Under the pieces are notes generated by a model. The model had not been told where the DNA came from. It did no database searches and saw only the letters and a list, made by a program, of their open reading frames with translations. From contig JAWKHX010000004.1 of the NCBI GenBank assembly GCA_041394605.1, positions 682,001 through 746,000 of the forward strand: a stretch of DNA of 64,000 bases, written 5' to 3'. Positions 31,858-40,679 of this stretch are shown in pieces (within the stretch, counting starts at the first letter, position 1; every line of letters begins with the position of its first letter). The translations under genes were made by a program, and so were the position numbers. This DNA is from UBA668 sp041394605 (GTDB taxonomy: Bacteria; Actinomycetota; Acidimicrobiia; Acidimicrobiales; Ilumatobacteraceae).

Positions 31858-32981
31858 ATGACCGTCACCCACAGCAGCAACGAGGAGATCATCGGCCGGG
31901 CCGAGATCAACGACGTGGAGGCCATCCTGGCCATCCCCAACGTGGACCCCAACGAGATCGAACACGTCGTCAAGAACAACGCCGACTCGATCTTCTCGTG
32001 GGACTACACCCTGCAGCGACCGGCCCTTCGCAAGCTGTACGAGAAGGCCAAGACCGGCCAGTGGAACGCCACCACGGACCTGCCCTGGGACACCGACGTG
32101 GATGCCGAGAAGATCGCCAAGGAAGAGCGCGAGCTGATCGGCATCGGCCTGGACCCCGCCCGCCTGGACGGCACCCCGGTCGCCAAGTGGGGCGACAAGG
32201 AGTGGCTGGAGTTCAACATGGAGAGCAAGAACTGGAGCCTCAGCCAGTTCATGCACGGCGAGCAGGGTGCGCTCCTCTGCACCGCCAAGATCGTCGAGAC
32301 CGTGCCGTGGTACGACGCCAAGCTGTACGCCAGCACCCAGGTGGTGGACGAGGCCCGCCACGTGGAGGTGTTCGCCCGTTACCTGCAGGAGAAGCTGGGC
32401 GGCGAGTACCAGGTCAACGTCCACCTGCGGATGCTGCTCGACGACATCATCAACGACAGCCGCTGGGACATGACCTACCTGGGCATGCAGGTGATGGTGG
32501 AGGGGTCCTGGCCCTCGCCGCCTTCGGCTTCCAGCGCGGGTGGCACCGAGCCCTGCTGAAGCAGTTGCTGCGCTACGTGATGAGCGACGAGGCCCGCCAC
32601 GTGGCCTTCGGCGTGCTGTCGCTGAAGGAGGCGTACGACGAGATGACCGACGCCGAGATCGCCCAGCGCCAGGAGTTCGCCTTCGAGGCCGCCCTGCGCA
32701 TGCGCGACCGGTTCATGTCGCAGGAGGTGTGGGAGCGCATGGGCATCAACACCCGCGACATCCTCCCCGTCATCCTCGCCGACCCGACCCGCGTCATGTT
32801 CCAGAGCATGCTGTTCAGCAAGATCGTGCCGAACTGCAAGAAGCTCGGCCTGCTGGACCGCAACGACCAGTGGCTGCGCCGCCGGTTCGAGGAGATGAAC
32901 GTCATCCAGTTCGAGGACTGGGAGGACACCGGCGAGGAGTACGTCAAGTTCGAGCTCGGCGAGGAACTCGCCGGCAGCTGA
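31858..32981 (+). CDS. Diiron ferritin-like (R2-like) oxidase/oxygenase, frameshifted by one missing G
   Basis: The first 216 codons from 31858 read in one frame to VMVEG; the rest continues in another frame from LALAAFGFQRGWHRALL to the stop at 32979-32981. Adding one G to the GGGG run at 32502-32505 restores one ORF of about 374 aa. Two helix-bundle iron motifs with DEARH are present (VVDEARHVEVFARYL and SDEARHVAFGVLSL), plus EQGALL for the first glutamate ligand. The fold is that of ferritin-like/R2-like diiron oxidases. The substrate is unknown; pairing with a TetR regulator suggests a fatty-acid or xenobiotic oxidation. Confidence 0.8.
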
Positions 32982-33006
32982 ACCGTTCACGTTCGTGCAC
33001 CGGACG

Positions 33007-33032
33007 CGGGCCGGGCCGTCGGGCCCGGCCCG
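33007..33032 (+). terminator. GC-rich hairpin after the diiron gene
   Basis: CGGGCCGGGCC (33007-33017) pairs with GGCCCGGCCCG (33022-33032) around GTCG. It starts 26 bp after the stop. No T tract, so terminator function is inferred from position. Confidence 0.5.
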
Positions 33033-33089
33033 TGCCGCGCCCGGGGCGCGCTCTGGGTGGCGGCCGGCTCAACGGTTAGTCTGCGAGTG

Positions 33090-33707
33090 ATGGCACACGT
33101 GAGCGACCCGTACTTCCGCACGTTCCACGCCCTGCGGCTGAAGGGGTTCGCCAAGGCCGACATCGTCGCCGAAGTGGCCGACCTGCCGGTGGCCACGGTG
33201 GAGGCGCACCTGGCCGGTCTGCAGGCCAAGGAACTGGCGACGTTCCGTGAGGCTCGCCAGCTCTGGCAGCTCACGCCGGGTGGGCGTGAGGCACATCGCA
33301 TGGCCCTCGCGGAGGACCTGGCCGGTGCCGACGTGGCATCGCTCACCGCCCCCTACCAGGAGTTCCTGACCCTCAACGAGCAGTTCAAGGCGCTGTGTGC
33401 GGACTGGCAGTTGCGTGGCGGCGAGCCCAACGACCACACGGATCAGGCGTACGACGCCGGCGTCGTGGCCCGTCTCCAGGCCATCGATGCGGCCGCTCAG
33501 CCGGTGGTGGCCAAGATGGGCGAGGTGCTGGCCCGCCTCGGCGCCTATGGGCCCCGTCTGGAGCACACCTGCCAGCGAGTGGCCATCGGTGAAACGAATA
33601 TGTTCACCGGTGTCATGTGCGGCAGCTATCACGATGTGTGGATGGAACTGCACGAAGACCTCATCCTTACCCAGGGCATCGACCGCGCCGCCGAGGGGTC
33701 GTTCTGA
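33090..33707 (+). CDS. Hypothetical protein with N-terminal winged-helix-like region
   Basis: 205 aa, cytoplasmic. The first 70 residues (HALRLKGFAKADIVAEVADL, then VEAHLAGLQAKELATF and WQLTPGGREAHRMAL) look like a small winged-helix or MarR-like DNA-binding domain. The remainder is helical and ends with CGSYHDVWMELHEDLILTQ. I do not recognise a named family. ATG 33090 follows TAGTCT (33077-33082) by 7 nt, so it is probably leaderless. The stop overlaps the dapA ATG (TGATG), so it is translated together with dapA and the following genes. Confidence 0.7.
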   Translation: MAHVSDPYFRTFHALRLKGFAKADIVAEVADLPVATVEAHLAGLQAKELATFREARQLWQLTPGGREAHRMALAEDLAGADVASLTAPYQEFLTLNEQFKALCADWQLRGGEPNDHTDQAYDAGVVARLQAIDAAAQPVVAKMGEVLARLGAYGPRLEHTCQRVAIGETNMFTGVMCGSYHDVWMELHEDLILTQGIDRAAEGSF

Positions 33708-34618
33708 TGGCCCGCTTCGGTCGTGTGCTGTCGGCGATGGTCACGCCGTTCGACGCGGACGGTGCGCTGGACCTGGACGAAGCCCGTCGCCTGGCCCGCT
33801 GGCTGGAGGCCAACGGCCACGACGGCCTGGTGGTGGCGGGCACGACCGGCGAGTCGCCGGTGCTCAGCGAGGACGAGAAGCTGGCGCTGTTCGCCGCTGT
33901 CATCGAGGCCGTGTCCATCCCGGTCATCGCCGGGGCGGGCAGCAACGACACCGCCCACTCCGTGCACCTCACCAAGGAGGCTGCGGCGCTGGGCGCAGCC
34001 GGCATCCTGGCCGTCTGCCCGTATTACAACCGGCCGTCGCAGGCCGGCATCGAAGGGCACATGCGGGCCATCGCCGCAGCCAGCGACCTTCCGGTGATGG
34101 TCTACGACATCCCGGTGCGCAGCGGCCGCAAGATCTCCACCGCCGTGCTGCTGCGCCTGGCCCACGAGGTGCCCACGGTGCTGGCGCTGAAGGATGCCGC
34201 GGGCAACCCGGGCGAGACCGCCAACGTGGTGGCCCAGGCGCCCGCTGGCTACGAGGTCTACAGCGGCGACGATTCGCTGACGCTGCCGCTCCTGGCCGTT
34301 GGTGCCGTGGGGGTGGTGGGCGTGGCCACCCACTGGACCGGCCCGGACCACCAGGAGCTGATGGGGCTGTGGGAGAACGGCGACACGGTGGGGGCCCGCG
34401 AGGTCAATGCCCGCTTGCTGCCCAGCTTCGCGTTCGAGACCGGCGACGACGCCCCCAACCCCATCCCCACCAAGGCGATGATGCGCCATCTCGGTTTCGC
34501 CGTCGGCCAGGCCCGCCTGCCGATGGGCCCGGCGCCGGCCTTCGTGGACGAGCGTGCGCCGCAGGTGCTGGCCGAGTTGGAGCGTCGTCGGGCGGCCGCT
34601 GCACGCCCGGCAGGCTGA
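33707..34618 (+). CDS. dapA: 4-hydroxy-tetrahydrodipicolinate synthase
   Basis: 303 aa TIM barrel. It condenses pyruvate with aspartate semialdehyde, the first step of DAP/lysine synthesis. GTTGESPVLSEDEK, the tyrosine pair in CPYYNRPSQ near residue 105, and the Schiff-base lysine in LALKDAAG near 160 are present. Its start overlaps the upstream stop. RNase J follows 21 bp later, the dapA-rnj order known in actinobacteria. Confidence 0.94.
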   Translation: MARFGRVLSAMVTPFDADGALDLDEARRLARWLEANGHDGLVVAGTTGESPVLSEDEKLALFAAVIEAVSIPVIAGAGSNDTAHSVHLTKEAAALGAAGILAVCPYYNRPSQAGIEGHMRAIAAASDLPVMVYDIPVRSGRKISTAVLLRLAHEVPTVLALKDAAGNPGETANVVAQAPAGYEVYSGDDSLTLPLLAVGAVGVVGVATHWTGPDHQELMGLWENGDTVGAREVNARLLPSFAFETGDDAPNPIPTKAMMRHLGFAVGQARLPMGPAPAFVDERAPQVLAELERRRAAAARPAG

Positions 34619-34639
34619 TCGATCCGGCAGACTGAGCCG

Positions 34640-36559
34640 ATGGCCACTCCAGTACGCATCGTCTTCCTCGGCGGTCTCGGTGAGATCGGGCGCAACTGCA
34701 TGGCGCTCCAGATGGACTGGCCGGGTGGTCCCCAGCCCAGCGCCATCCTGCTGATCGACGTCGGGCTGATGTTCCCCGACGCGGACATGCACGGCATCGA
34801 CCTGGTGCTGCCGGACTTCACCTGGCTGCGCGAGCACGCCGACGAGATCGTCGGTGTGGTCGCCACCCACGGCCACGAGGACCATGTGGGGGGCCTGCAG
34901 TACCTGCTCCGCGAGCTCAGCTTCCCGGTGTACGGCTCGCCGATCACGCTCGGCCTGGCCCGCAACCGCATCGAGGAGGCCGGCCTGCTGGGGAAGACGG
35001 AGTTGATCCCCGTGGCCGACGGCGAGCGGCGGATGGTCGGCCCCTTCGACGTGGAGTTCATCCCCGTCACCCATTCCGTGCCTCATGCCCACGCCATCGC
35101 CATCCACACCCCACAGGGCGTCATCCTCCACTCCGGCGACTTCAAGCTGGACCTCACCCCGGTGGACGGCCGGCGCACCGACCTGGCTCGGCTGGGCGCC
35201 ATCGCCTCCACGGAGGGCATCCGGCTGCTGATGGCGGACAGCACCAATGCCGAGGAGCACGGCCACGCCCCGTCGGAGACCAGCGTGGGCGCCGTGCTGC
35301 GCAGCCTGTTCAGCCAGCACAGCGGGCGGCGGATCGTCACCGCCAGCTTCGCCAGCCACCTGCACCGCATCCAGCAGATCTGCGACGCGGCGGTGGCCGC
35401 CGGCCGCAAGGTGGCCACGCTCGGGCTGAGCATGAAGAAGAACGTCCGGCTGGGGATGGATCTCGGGGTGCTCAACATCCCGGAGTCCGCGCTGGTGGAC
35501 ATCGAGGACATCGACCGCTACCCGCCGGGCGAGGTCTGTGTCATCTCCACCGGGTCGCAGGGCGAGCCGATGTCGGCGCTGGCGCTGCTGGCGCGTGGCG
35601 AGAACAAGTGGGTGAAGGTCGGCGACCACGACACCGTCATCCTCTCCAGCCACGCCATCCCCGGCAACGAGGGCAACGTGAACCGGGTGATCGACGGGCT
35701 GCTGCGTGCGGGCGTGGAGGTCGTGCACAGCGGGGTGGCCGACGTGCACGCCACCGGCCACGCCCAGGCCGACGAGATCAAGACCTACCTCAGCATCACC
35801 AAGCCGCAGTGGTTCGTGCCGATCCACGGTGAGTACCGCCACATGGTGGCCAATGCCAAGCTCGGCCAGTTGATGGGCGTGCCCCGCGACCATGTGGTGC
35901 TGTGTGAGGACGGCGACATGATCGAACTCCGTGACGACGGCCTGGAGCTGATCGGTCGGGTGCCGGCCGGCTACTTGTATGTGGACGGCATCGTCGGCGA
36001 CGTCGGCCAGGGCGTACTCCGCGACCGGCGGGTGCTGGCCGAGGAAGGCGTCGTGGTGGTGGTGGTCACGGTGGACATCGAGACCGGCAAGGTCCTCACC
36101 GGCCCCGAGATCATCACCCGCGGCTGGGTGTACGCACCCGAGGCCGAAGACCTGCTGGACGAAGCGTGCGACCGGGTGGCCGACACGGTGGAACGGGCGC
36201 TGTCGTCGGGTGTCCGCGACGTGGAGTCGCTGGAGCGCGACGTGCGCCGTGCGGCCGGCAAGTTCGTCAACGAGCGCACCAAGCGGCGCCCGATGATCGT
36301 GCCGGTGGTGATGGAGGCTTTAGACGGGTCGCCGGCTTGGTGGCCCTGGCCACCACGCTGCTGGTGGCGTGCGACGACGGCGGGTCGAGCGCCGGCACCA
36401 CCGCAGCCCCAGAGGTCACCATCTGCCAGCCGGACGTCACCGCCCAGGCGGAGGCCGAACTGCCCGCCGTGGACCTCATCGGCCTGGCCCTGCGGGCGGT
36501 GCAGGACGAGGTGGGCGGCGACATCGAATTCTTCGAGATCAACGCCGTGCCCGCGGTGA
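34640..36559 (+). CDS. rnj: Ribonuclease J; natural stop lost by an apparent indel at 36319-36321
   Basis: Metallo-beta-lactamase/beta-CASP RNase with endo- and 5'-3' exonuclease activity. Zinc motif THGHEDHVGG near residue 75, HSGDFKLD, STNAEE and SHLHRIQQI are intact, as is the C-terminal part (VNERTKRRPMIVPVV). The conserved protein ends at VVMEA (about 36319). There the sequence reads GCTTTAG; with two Ts it would be GCT TAG, a stop. As sequenced the frame runs on about 80 codons into the next gene, giving a Trp/Arg/Pro-rich tail that is not part of the family. CAGACT lies 6 nt before the ATG. Confidence 0.92.
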   Translation: MATPVRIVFLGGLGEIGRNCMALQMDWPGGPQPSAILLIDVGLMFPDADMHGIDLVLPDFTWLREHADEIVGVVATHGHEDHVGGLQYLLRELSFPVYGSPITLGLARNRIEEAGLLGKTELIPVADGERRMVGPFDVEFIPVTHSVPHAHAIAIHTPQGVILHSGDFKLDLTPVDGRRTDLARLGAIASTEGIRLLMADSTNAEEHGHAPSETSVGAVLRSLFSQHSGRRIVTASFASHLHRIQQICDAAVAAGRKVATLGLSMKKNVRLGMDLGVLNIPESALVDIEDIDRYPPGEVCVISTGSQGEPMSALALLARGENKWVKVGDHDTVILSSHAIPGNEGNVNRVIDGLLRAGVEVVHSGVADVHATGHAQADEIKTYLSITKPQWFVPIHGEYRHMVANAKLGQLMGVPRDHVVLCEDGDMIELRDDGLELIGRVPAGYLYVDGIVGDVGQGVLRDRRVLAEEGVVVVVVTVDIETGKVLTGPEIITRGWVYAPEAEDLLDEACDRVADTVERALSSGVRDVESLERDVRRAAGKFVNERTKRRPMIVPVVMEALDGSPAWWPWPPRCWWRATTAGRAPAPPQPQRSPSASRTSPPRRRPNCPPWTSSAWPCGRCRTRWAATSNSSRSTPCPR

Positions 36560-36870
36560 ACGTGTTCGTGGCGCTGAACGGCGCCACGGTGGCCCAGCAG
36601 TACGTGTATGTGGACGGGGTGCTCAGCGCCGGCCAGGGGCAGTCCGCCTCCGGCGGCACGTTCACTGCGGATCAGCTGGCCTTCGACCCGACCACCGTGT
36701 TCTCGACCATCCGCGGCCAGTTGCCGGAGACGATCCTGCAGACCTTCTATGTGAACGGCGACGGGCAGGGCAACGTGAAGTACGCGGTGCTCGCCGTGGC
36801 CCAGTGCGGCGGGGCGCTGGACATCGTCGTCGGGCCGGACGGCGAGATCATCTCCGTCGACCCGCTCTGA
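36337..36870 (+). CDS. Hypothetical lipoprotein between RNase J and FtsK
   Basis: About 177 aa from the TTG at 36337. The N-terminus LVALATTLLVAC is a short lipoprotein signal with a lipobox Cys. The basic residues (FRRVAG) expected before it are in frame upstream, but no start codon precedes them unless the TTT run at 36319-36321 is miscounted; with four Ts an ATG would lead straight into MEAFRRVAG. The mature domain has LPAVDLIGLALRAVQDEVGGD, QYVYVDGVLSAGQ and NVKYAVLAVAQCGG, an alternating alpha/beta pattern I cannot assign. Confidence 0.6.
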   Translation: MVALATTLLVACDDGGSSAGTTAAPEVTICQPDVTAQAEAELPAVDLIGLALRAVQDEVGGDIEFFEINAVPAVNVFVALNGATVAQQYVYVDGVLSAGQGQSASGGTFTADQLAFDPTTVFSTIRGQLPETILQTFYVNGDGQGNVKYAVLAVAQCGGALDIVVGPDGEIISVDPL

Positions 36871-36930
36871 CCTGGCCGCCGGGGCAGTGCCTCAACCGGC
36901 GCGCGCCCCCTTGGTACCGTGAGGACCGCC

Positions 36931-39276
36931 ATGCCCACCTACGGCAAGTCCAATCGCCGGTCGCGCAACGACCCTCTTCCCCCCACACCCGCGAGGGGTG
37001 CTCGTCGCGCCCCGGCAGAGGCCACCGGGCCGATGCGCCGGCGCGACCAGGCGTCCGCCGAGCTGCGCGAGGCGGTGGAGGGCCGGGAGGACGAGTTCTG
37101 GGGCATCGGGTTCATCGGCGTCGGGGTGCTGCTGGGCCTGGCCATCTACTTCCAGCTCGCCGGGCCGCTGGGCCGGGGCGTCTCGACGCTGGTGGGCTGG
37201 TTCACCGGGCTTGGCAAGTTCATCGTGCCGATCTGCCTGGTGGGCGTGGGGGTGGCGCTGGTCCGCAAGGGCCGCAGTGGGCACCGCTTCCGCCTGGCCA
37301 TCGGCTGGGCGCTCACCGGGGTGTCCATCCTGGCCGTGCTGCACGTGGTGCGCCGTGGGCCGACGGGTTCGACTCGCTGGGCGAGGCCGTGGATGCGCTG
37401 GTGGGCGAGCCACTGCGTGCCCTCCTGGCCGGCACGGAGCGCCATCGTCGTACTCGCCGCGCTGTTCCTCGGTGGGGTGATGCTGATCACCCGCACGTCG
37501 GTGCGCACGCTGGCCCACCAGTCGGCCCGCAGCGTCGGCGCCGTGGCCGGCCCCCTGTCGCGCCGGCTGCGCGATGCCGTGGGGAACGTGGCGTCGTTGC
37601 GCAGCGAGCGCGAGGGGCAGGGCGAGCTGCCGCCGCCCTCGCCCGAGTTGTACGACTTCGAGGCCGACGACGACTGGGCTGCGGCGGAGGCCCCGCTGCC
37701 CGGCCGGAAGGCCCCGATGCCCCGAAAGCCGCCCTGCCGCCGCCGGGCGGCCGGCGAGCAGGCCGAGCTGGAGCTCGGCCCCGGTGCCCAGCGCGGCCAG
37801 TGGACCCTGCCGCCGATGAACTACCTCGGCCGCAGCACCAACCAGTCGGTCAACAAGGCCGAGGTGGAGGCCCGCGGGCGCACCCTGGTGGATTCCCTCG
37901 CCTCCCACGGGGTGGAGACCCGGCTGGTGGGTCAGACCGTCGGCCCCACCGTCACCCGCTACGAGCTGGAGCTCGGCCCCGGTGTGAAGGTGGCGCGGAT
38001 CACCAGCCTCAACCGCGACATCGCCTACGCGATGGCCGCCACGGACGTGCGCATCCTGGCGCCGATCCCCGGCCGTTCGGCCATCGGCGTCGAGGTCCCC
38101 AACCACACCCGCCAGCTGGTCAGCCTGGGCGACATCATGACGGCGCCCGAGGCCAAGACCGCCGCCCAGACGCTGGACGTCGCCATCGGCAAGGACATCG
38201 CCGGCCGGGCGGTGTTCCTCAACCTGGCCACCACGCCGCACCTGCTGATCGCCGGCACCACCGGCGCCGGCAAGTCCAGCGGCATCAACTGCATCATCAC
38301 GTCCCTGCTCATGCGCACCACACCGGACCAGGTGCGCCTCATCCTGGTGGACCCCAAGCAGGTGGAAATGGGGCAATACAACCGGCTGCCGCACCTGCTC
38401 ACCGCCCCGGTCACCAACCCGAAGAAGGCCGCCAACGCACTCGGCTGGGCCTGCAAGGAGATGGACCGCCGCTACGACCTGCTGTTCGAGGTCGGCTTCC
38501 GCGACATCTCCGGCTACAACGCGGCGTTCGACCGGGGTGAGCTGGTGGGCGAGCCGGGCAGCGACAAGGTGTACGAGCGCCTGCCGTTCATCGTGGTGGT
38601 GGTCGACGAGTTGAACGACCTGATGATGGTGGCTGCGCGCGATGTGGAGGAAAGCATCACCCGCATCGCCCAGAAGGCCCGTGCCGTGGGCATCCATCTC
38701 ATCGTGGCCACCCAGCGGCCGTCGGTGAATGTCATCACCGGCGTCATCAAGGCCAACATCCCGGCCCGCATCGCCTACGCGGTCAACAGCCTCACCGACA
38801 GCCGGGTCATCCTCGACCAGCCGGGTGCGGAGAAGCTGGTCGGCAAGGGCGACATGCTGCTGCTGCCCGGCAACAGCAATGTCAGCCAGCGCATCCAGGG
38901 CTCGTTCGTCAGCGAGGAAGAAGTCCGCAAGGTGGTGGCCCACTGGCGCCGCCAGGCGCCCGAGGTGGTCTACGTCAGCGGCGTGGAAGGCGACGAGGGC
39001 GAAGGCCAACTGGGCGGAGGCGGCGGCTTCGGTGGTGGCGACGACGACGAGGACGAGGCCCTCATGCGCCAGGCGATGGAGCTGGTGGTGCGCAGCCAGC
39101 TGGGCTCCACCTCCATGCTCCAGCGCAAGCTGAAGGTCGGCTTCGCCCGCGCCGGGCGGATCATGGACCTGCTGGAGCAGCGTGGTGTGGTCGGCCCCAG
39201 CGAGGGTTCCAAGGCCAGGGCCGTGCTGATGACGGTGGAGGAGTACGAACTGCTCTACCCCCAGCGCGGCGGCTGA
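36931..39276 (+). CDS. ftsK: DNA translocase FtsK/SpoIIIE family, with an internal out-of-frame window
   Basis: 781 aa. N-terminal membrane domain with several TM segments (FWGIGFIGVGVLLGLAIYF, IVPICLVGVGVALV, IVVLAALFLGGVMLI), a short linker, then the motor: alpha domain (YELELGPGVKVARI), Walker A GTTGAGKSSG near 441, VVVDELNDLMM, and the C-terminal gamma winged helix (STSMLQRKLKVGFARAGRIM). It pumps DNA at the septum. Between about 37359 and 37437 the frame gives six tryptophans in about 25 residues, while the next frame reads ADGFDSLGEAVDALVGEP, the expected loop. The start could also be GTG 36919; TACCGT lies at 36915-36920. Confidence 0.92.
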   Translation: MPTYGKSNRRSRNDPLPPTPARGARRAPAEATGPMRRRDQASAELREAVEGREDEFWGIGFIGVGVLLGLAIYFQLAGPLGRGVSTLVGWFTGLGKFIVPICLVGVGVALVRKGRSGHRFRLAIGWALTGVSILAVLHVVRRGPTGSTRWARPWMRWWASHCVPSWPARSAIVVLAALFLGGVMLITRTSVRTLAHQSARSVGAVAGPLSRRLRDAVGNVASLRSEREGQGELPPPSPELYDFEADDDWAAAEAPLPGRKAPMPRKPPCRRRAAGEQAELELGPGAQRGQWTLPPMNYLGRSTNQSVNKAEVEARGRTLVDSLASHGVETRLVGQTVGPTVTRYELELGPGVKVARITSLNRDIAYAMAATDVRILAPIPGRSAIGVEVPNHTRQLVSLGDIMTAPEAKTAAQTLDVAIGKDIAGRAVFLNLATTPHLLIAGTTGAGKSSGINCIITSLLMRTTPDQVRLILVDPKQVEMGQYNRLPHLLTAPVTNPKKAANALGWACKEMDRRYDLLFEVGFRDISGYNAAFDRGELVGEPGSDKVYERLPFIVVVVDELNDLMMVAARDVEESITRIAQKARAVGIHLIVATQRPSVNVITGVIKANIPARIAYAVNSLTDSRVILDQPGAEKLVGKGDMLLLPGNSNVSQRIQGSFVSEEEVRKVVAHWRRQAPEVVYVSGVEGDEGEGQLGGGGGFGGGDDDEDEALMRQAMELVVRSQLGSTSMLQRKLKVGFARAGRIMDLLEQRGVVGPSEGSKARAVLMTVEEYELLYPQRGG

Positions 39277-39327
39277 TCCGGCGGTCCGGGTCGTCTCACG
39301 CCCCGGTGGCTTGGCAGGATGCCCGCC

Positions 39328-40263
39328 ATGAGCGAGATGACCACCATCACCACCGGCCTGCGCTTCCCCGAGGGGCCGATCGCCATGCCGGACGGCAGCG
39401 TCATCCTGGTGGAGATGTTCGGCCCGCGGATCACCCGGGTGCTGCCCGACGGCAGCAAGGAGACCGTGGCCGAGATCGTCGGCGGCCCCAACGGGCTGGC
39501 GATGGGGCCGGACGGGCATCTCTACCTGTGCAACAACGGTGGCTGCTTCACCCCGATCGAGATGGGCGGGATGCTGTTCCCCGGGCCGTTCAACGCCGAG
39601 GGCTACATCGGCGGCCGCATCCAGAAGGTGGACATCGCCACCGGTGAGGTCACCGACCTCTACACCGAGTGCGATGGCCGCCCGCTGCGTGCCCCCAACG
39701 ACATCGTGTTCGACGGCGCCGGCGGGTTCTGGTTCACCGACCACGGCATCCGCGACCACAACGCCCGCACCAGCGATCTCACCGGCATCTACTACGCCAA
39801 GGCCGACGGCAGCTTCATCAGCGAGCAGGTCTTCCCGGTGGAGGGCCCGAACGGCATCGGCCTGTCGCCCGACGGCAACACCGTGTACTGGGCCGAGACC
39901 CACTCCGGCCGGGTGATGCGCCGCAGCCTGTCGGCCCCCGGTGTGGTGGTGCCGCCGATGCCGATGGACACCTCGGCCTGCCTCGCCGGCCTGCCCGGCA
40001 TGCAGCTGCTGGACTCGCTGGCGGTGGACGGCGAGGGCAATGTGTGCGTGGCCACGCTGGTGAACGGCGGGATCACGGTGGTGAACCCCCGCGACGGCAG
40101 TACCACCCACGTGCCCACGGGCGACATGCTCACCACCAACATCTGCTTCGGCGACCGCGACGGCAGCGGCCAGTACCGCGACGCCTACATCACGTGCTCC
40201 GCCACCGGCACCCTCGTCCACACCCGCTGGCCGAACAACGGCCTGCGTCTCCACCACCTGTAG
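39328..40263 (+). CDS. SMP-30/gluconolactonase-like beta-propeller protein
   Basis: 311 aa six-bladed propeller. LRFPEGPIAMPDGSVILVE, the metal-site glutamate in FPEGP, GGPNGLAMGPDGHLYLCNNGG, APNDIVFDGAGGFWFTDHG and GPNGIGLSPDGNTVYWAETH are family motifs. It may hydrolyse a sugar lactone or a related ester. ATG 39328 follows CAGGAT by 7 nt; an in-frame ATG at 39319 is inside that region. It lies 51 bp after ftsK and 2 bp before a VOC-family gene, with which it is probably co-transcribed. Confidence 0.88.
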   Translation: MSEMTTITTGLRFPEGPIAMPDGSVILVEMFGPRITRVLPDGSKETVAEIVGGPNGLAMGPDGHLYLCNNGGCFTPIEMGGMLFPGPFNAEGYIGGRIQKVDIATGEVTDLYTECDGRPLRAPNDIVFDGAGGFWFTDHGIRDHNARTSDLTGIYYAKADGSFISEQVFPVEGPNGIGLSPDGNTVYWAETHSGRVMRRSLSAPGVVVPPMPMDTSACLAGLPGMQLLDSLAVDGEGNVCVATLVNGGITVVNPRDGSTTHVPTGDMLTTNICFGDRDGSGQYRDAYITCSATGTLVHTRWPNNGLRLHHL

Positions 40264-40265
40264 CG

Positions 40266-40670
40266 ATGGGCGCACGCTTCCACGACCCGCAGGTCATCCT
40301 GTTCGTCGCCGACTGCGAGCGGGCGGCCAGGTTCTATGCGACGTTCGGGTTCGTGGAGACGTTCCGCACGTCGCCGGAGCAACCGGTGAAGATCGAGATG
40401 GCCCTGGGCGGCTTCGAGCTGGGGCTGGCACTGCCCGGTCCGGCGGCGGAGAGCCACCACATCCGGCCGGTCAGTGAGGGGCACCGGGCGTGCATCACGC
40501 TGTGGACCGACGACATCGACGCTGCGCTGGCGGAGGCGCTGACCGCTGGCGCCACCCCGAACGCCGGGCCGGAGCCCTTCCTCGACGGGCGCCTGCTGGT
40601 GGCGATGGTGGAGGACCCTGACGGCCATCCGGTCCAGCTCGTGCAGCGCGCCCCGGCGGGCAGCCCGTAG
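40266..40670 (+). CDS. VOC-family (glyoxalase/bleomycin-resistance-like) protein
   Basis: 134 aa, a single pair of beta-alpha-beta-beta-beta modules. QVILFVADCERAARFYATFGF begins the first, and DDIDAALAEALTAGAT and VEDPDGHPVQLVQRA close the second. The canonical His of the first strand is absent (QVILF). Function unknown. It starts 2 bp after the SMP-30 gene; its TAG stop forms part of the putative rimO -10 box. Confidence 0.8.
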   Translation: MGARFHDPQVILFVADCERAARFYATFGFVETFRTSPEQPVKIEMALGGFELGLALPGPAAESHHIRPVSEGHRACITLWTDDIDAALAEALTAGATPNAGPEPFLDGRLLVAMVEDPDGHPVQLVQRAPAGSP

Positions 40671-40673
40671 CCT
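40668..40673 (+). promoter_or_regulatory. -10 box (TAGCCT) of a leaderless promoter for rimO
   Basis: It overlaps the TAG stop of the upstream VOC gene and lies 6 nt before GTG 40680. Nothing resembling a Shine-Dalgarno is upstream apart from GGCGGGG, which directly abuts the start. Confidence 0.45.
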
Positions 40674-40679
40674 GGCGGG

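Noticed and set aside
36320..36559. A new C-terminal domain of RNase J
   Set aside because: The 80 residues are the out-of-frame translation of the following lipoprotein gene; the conserved RNase J ends at the T run.
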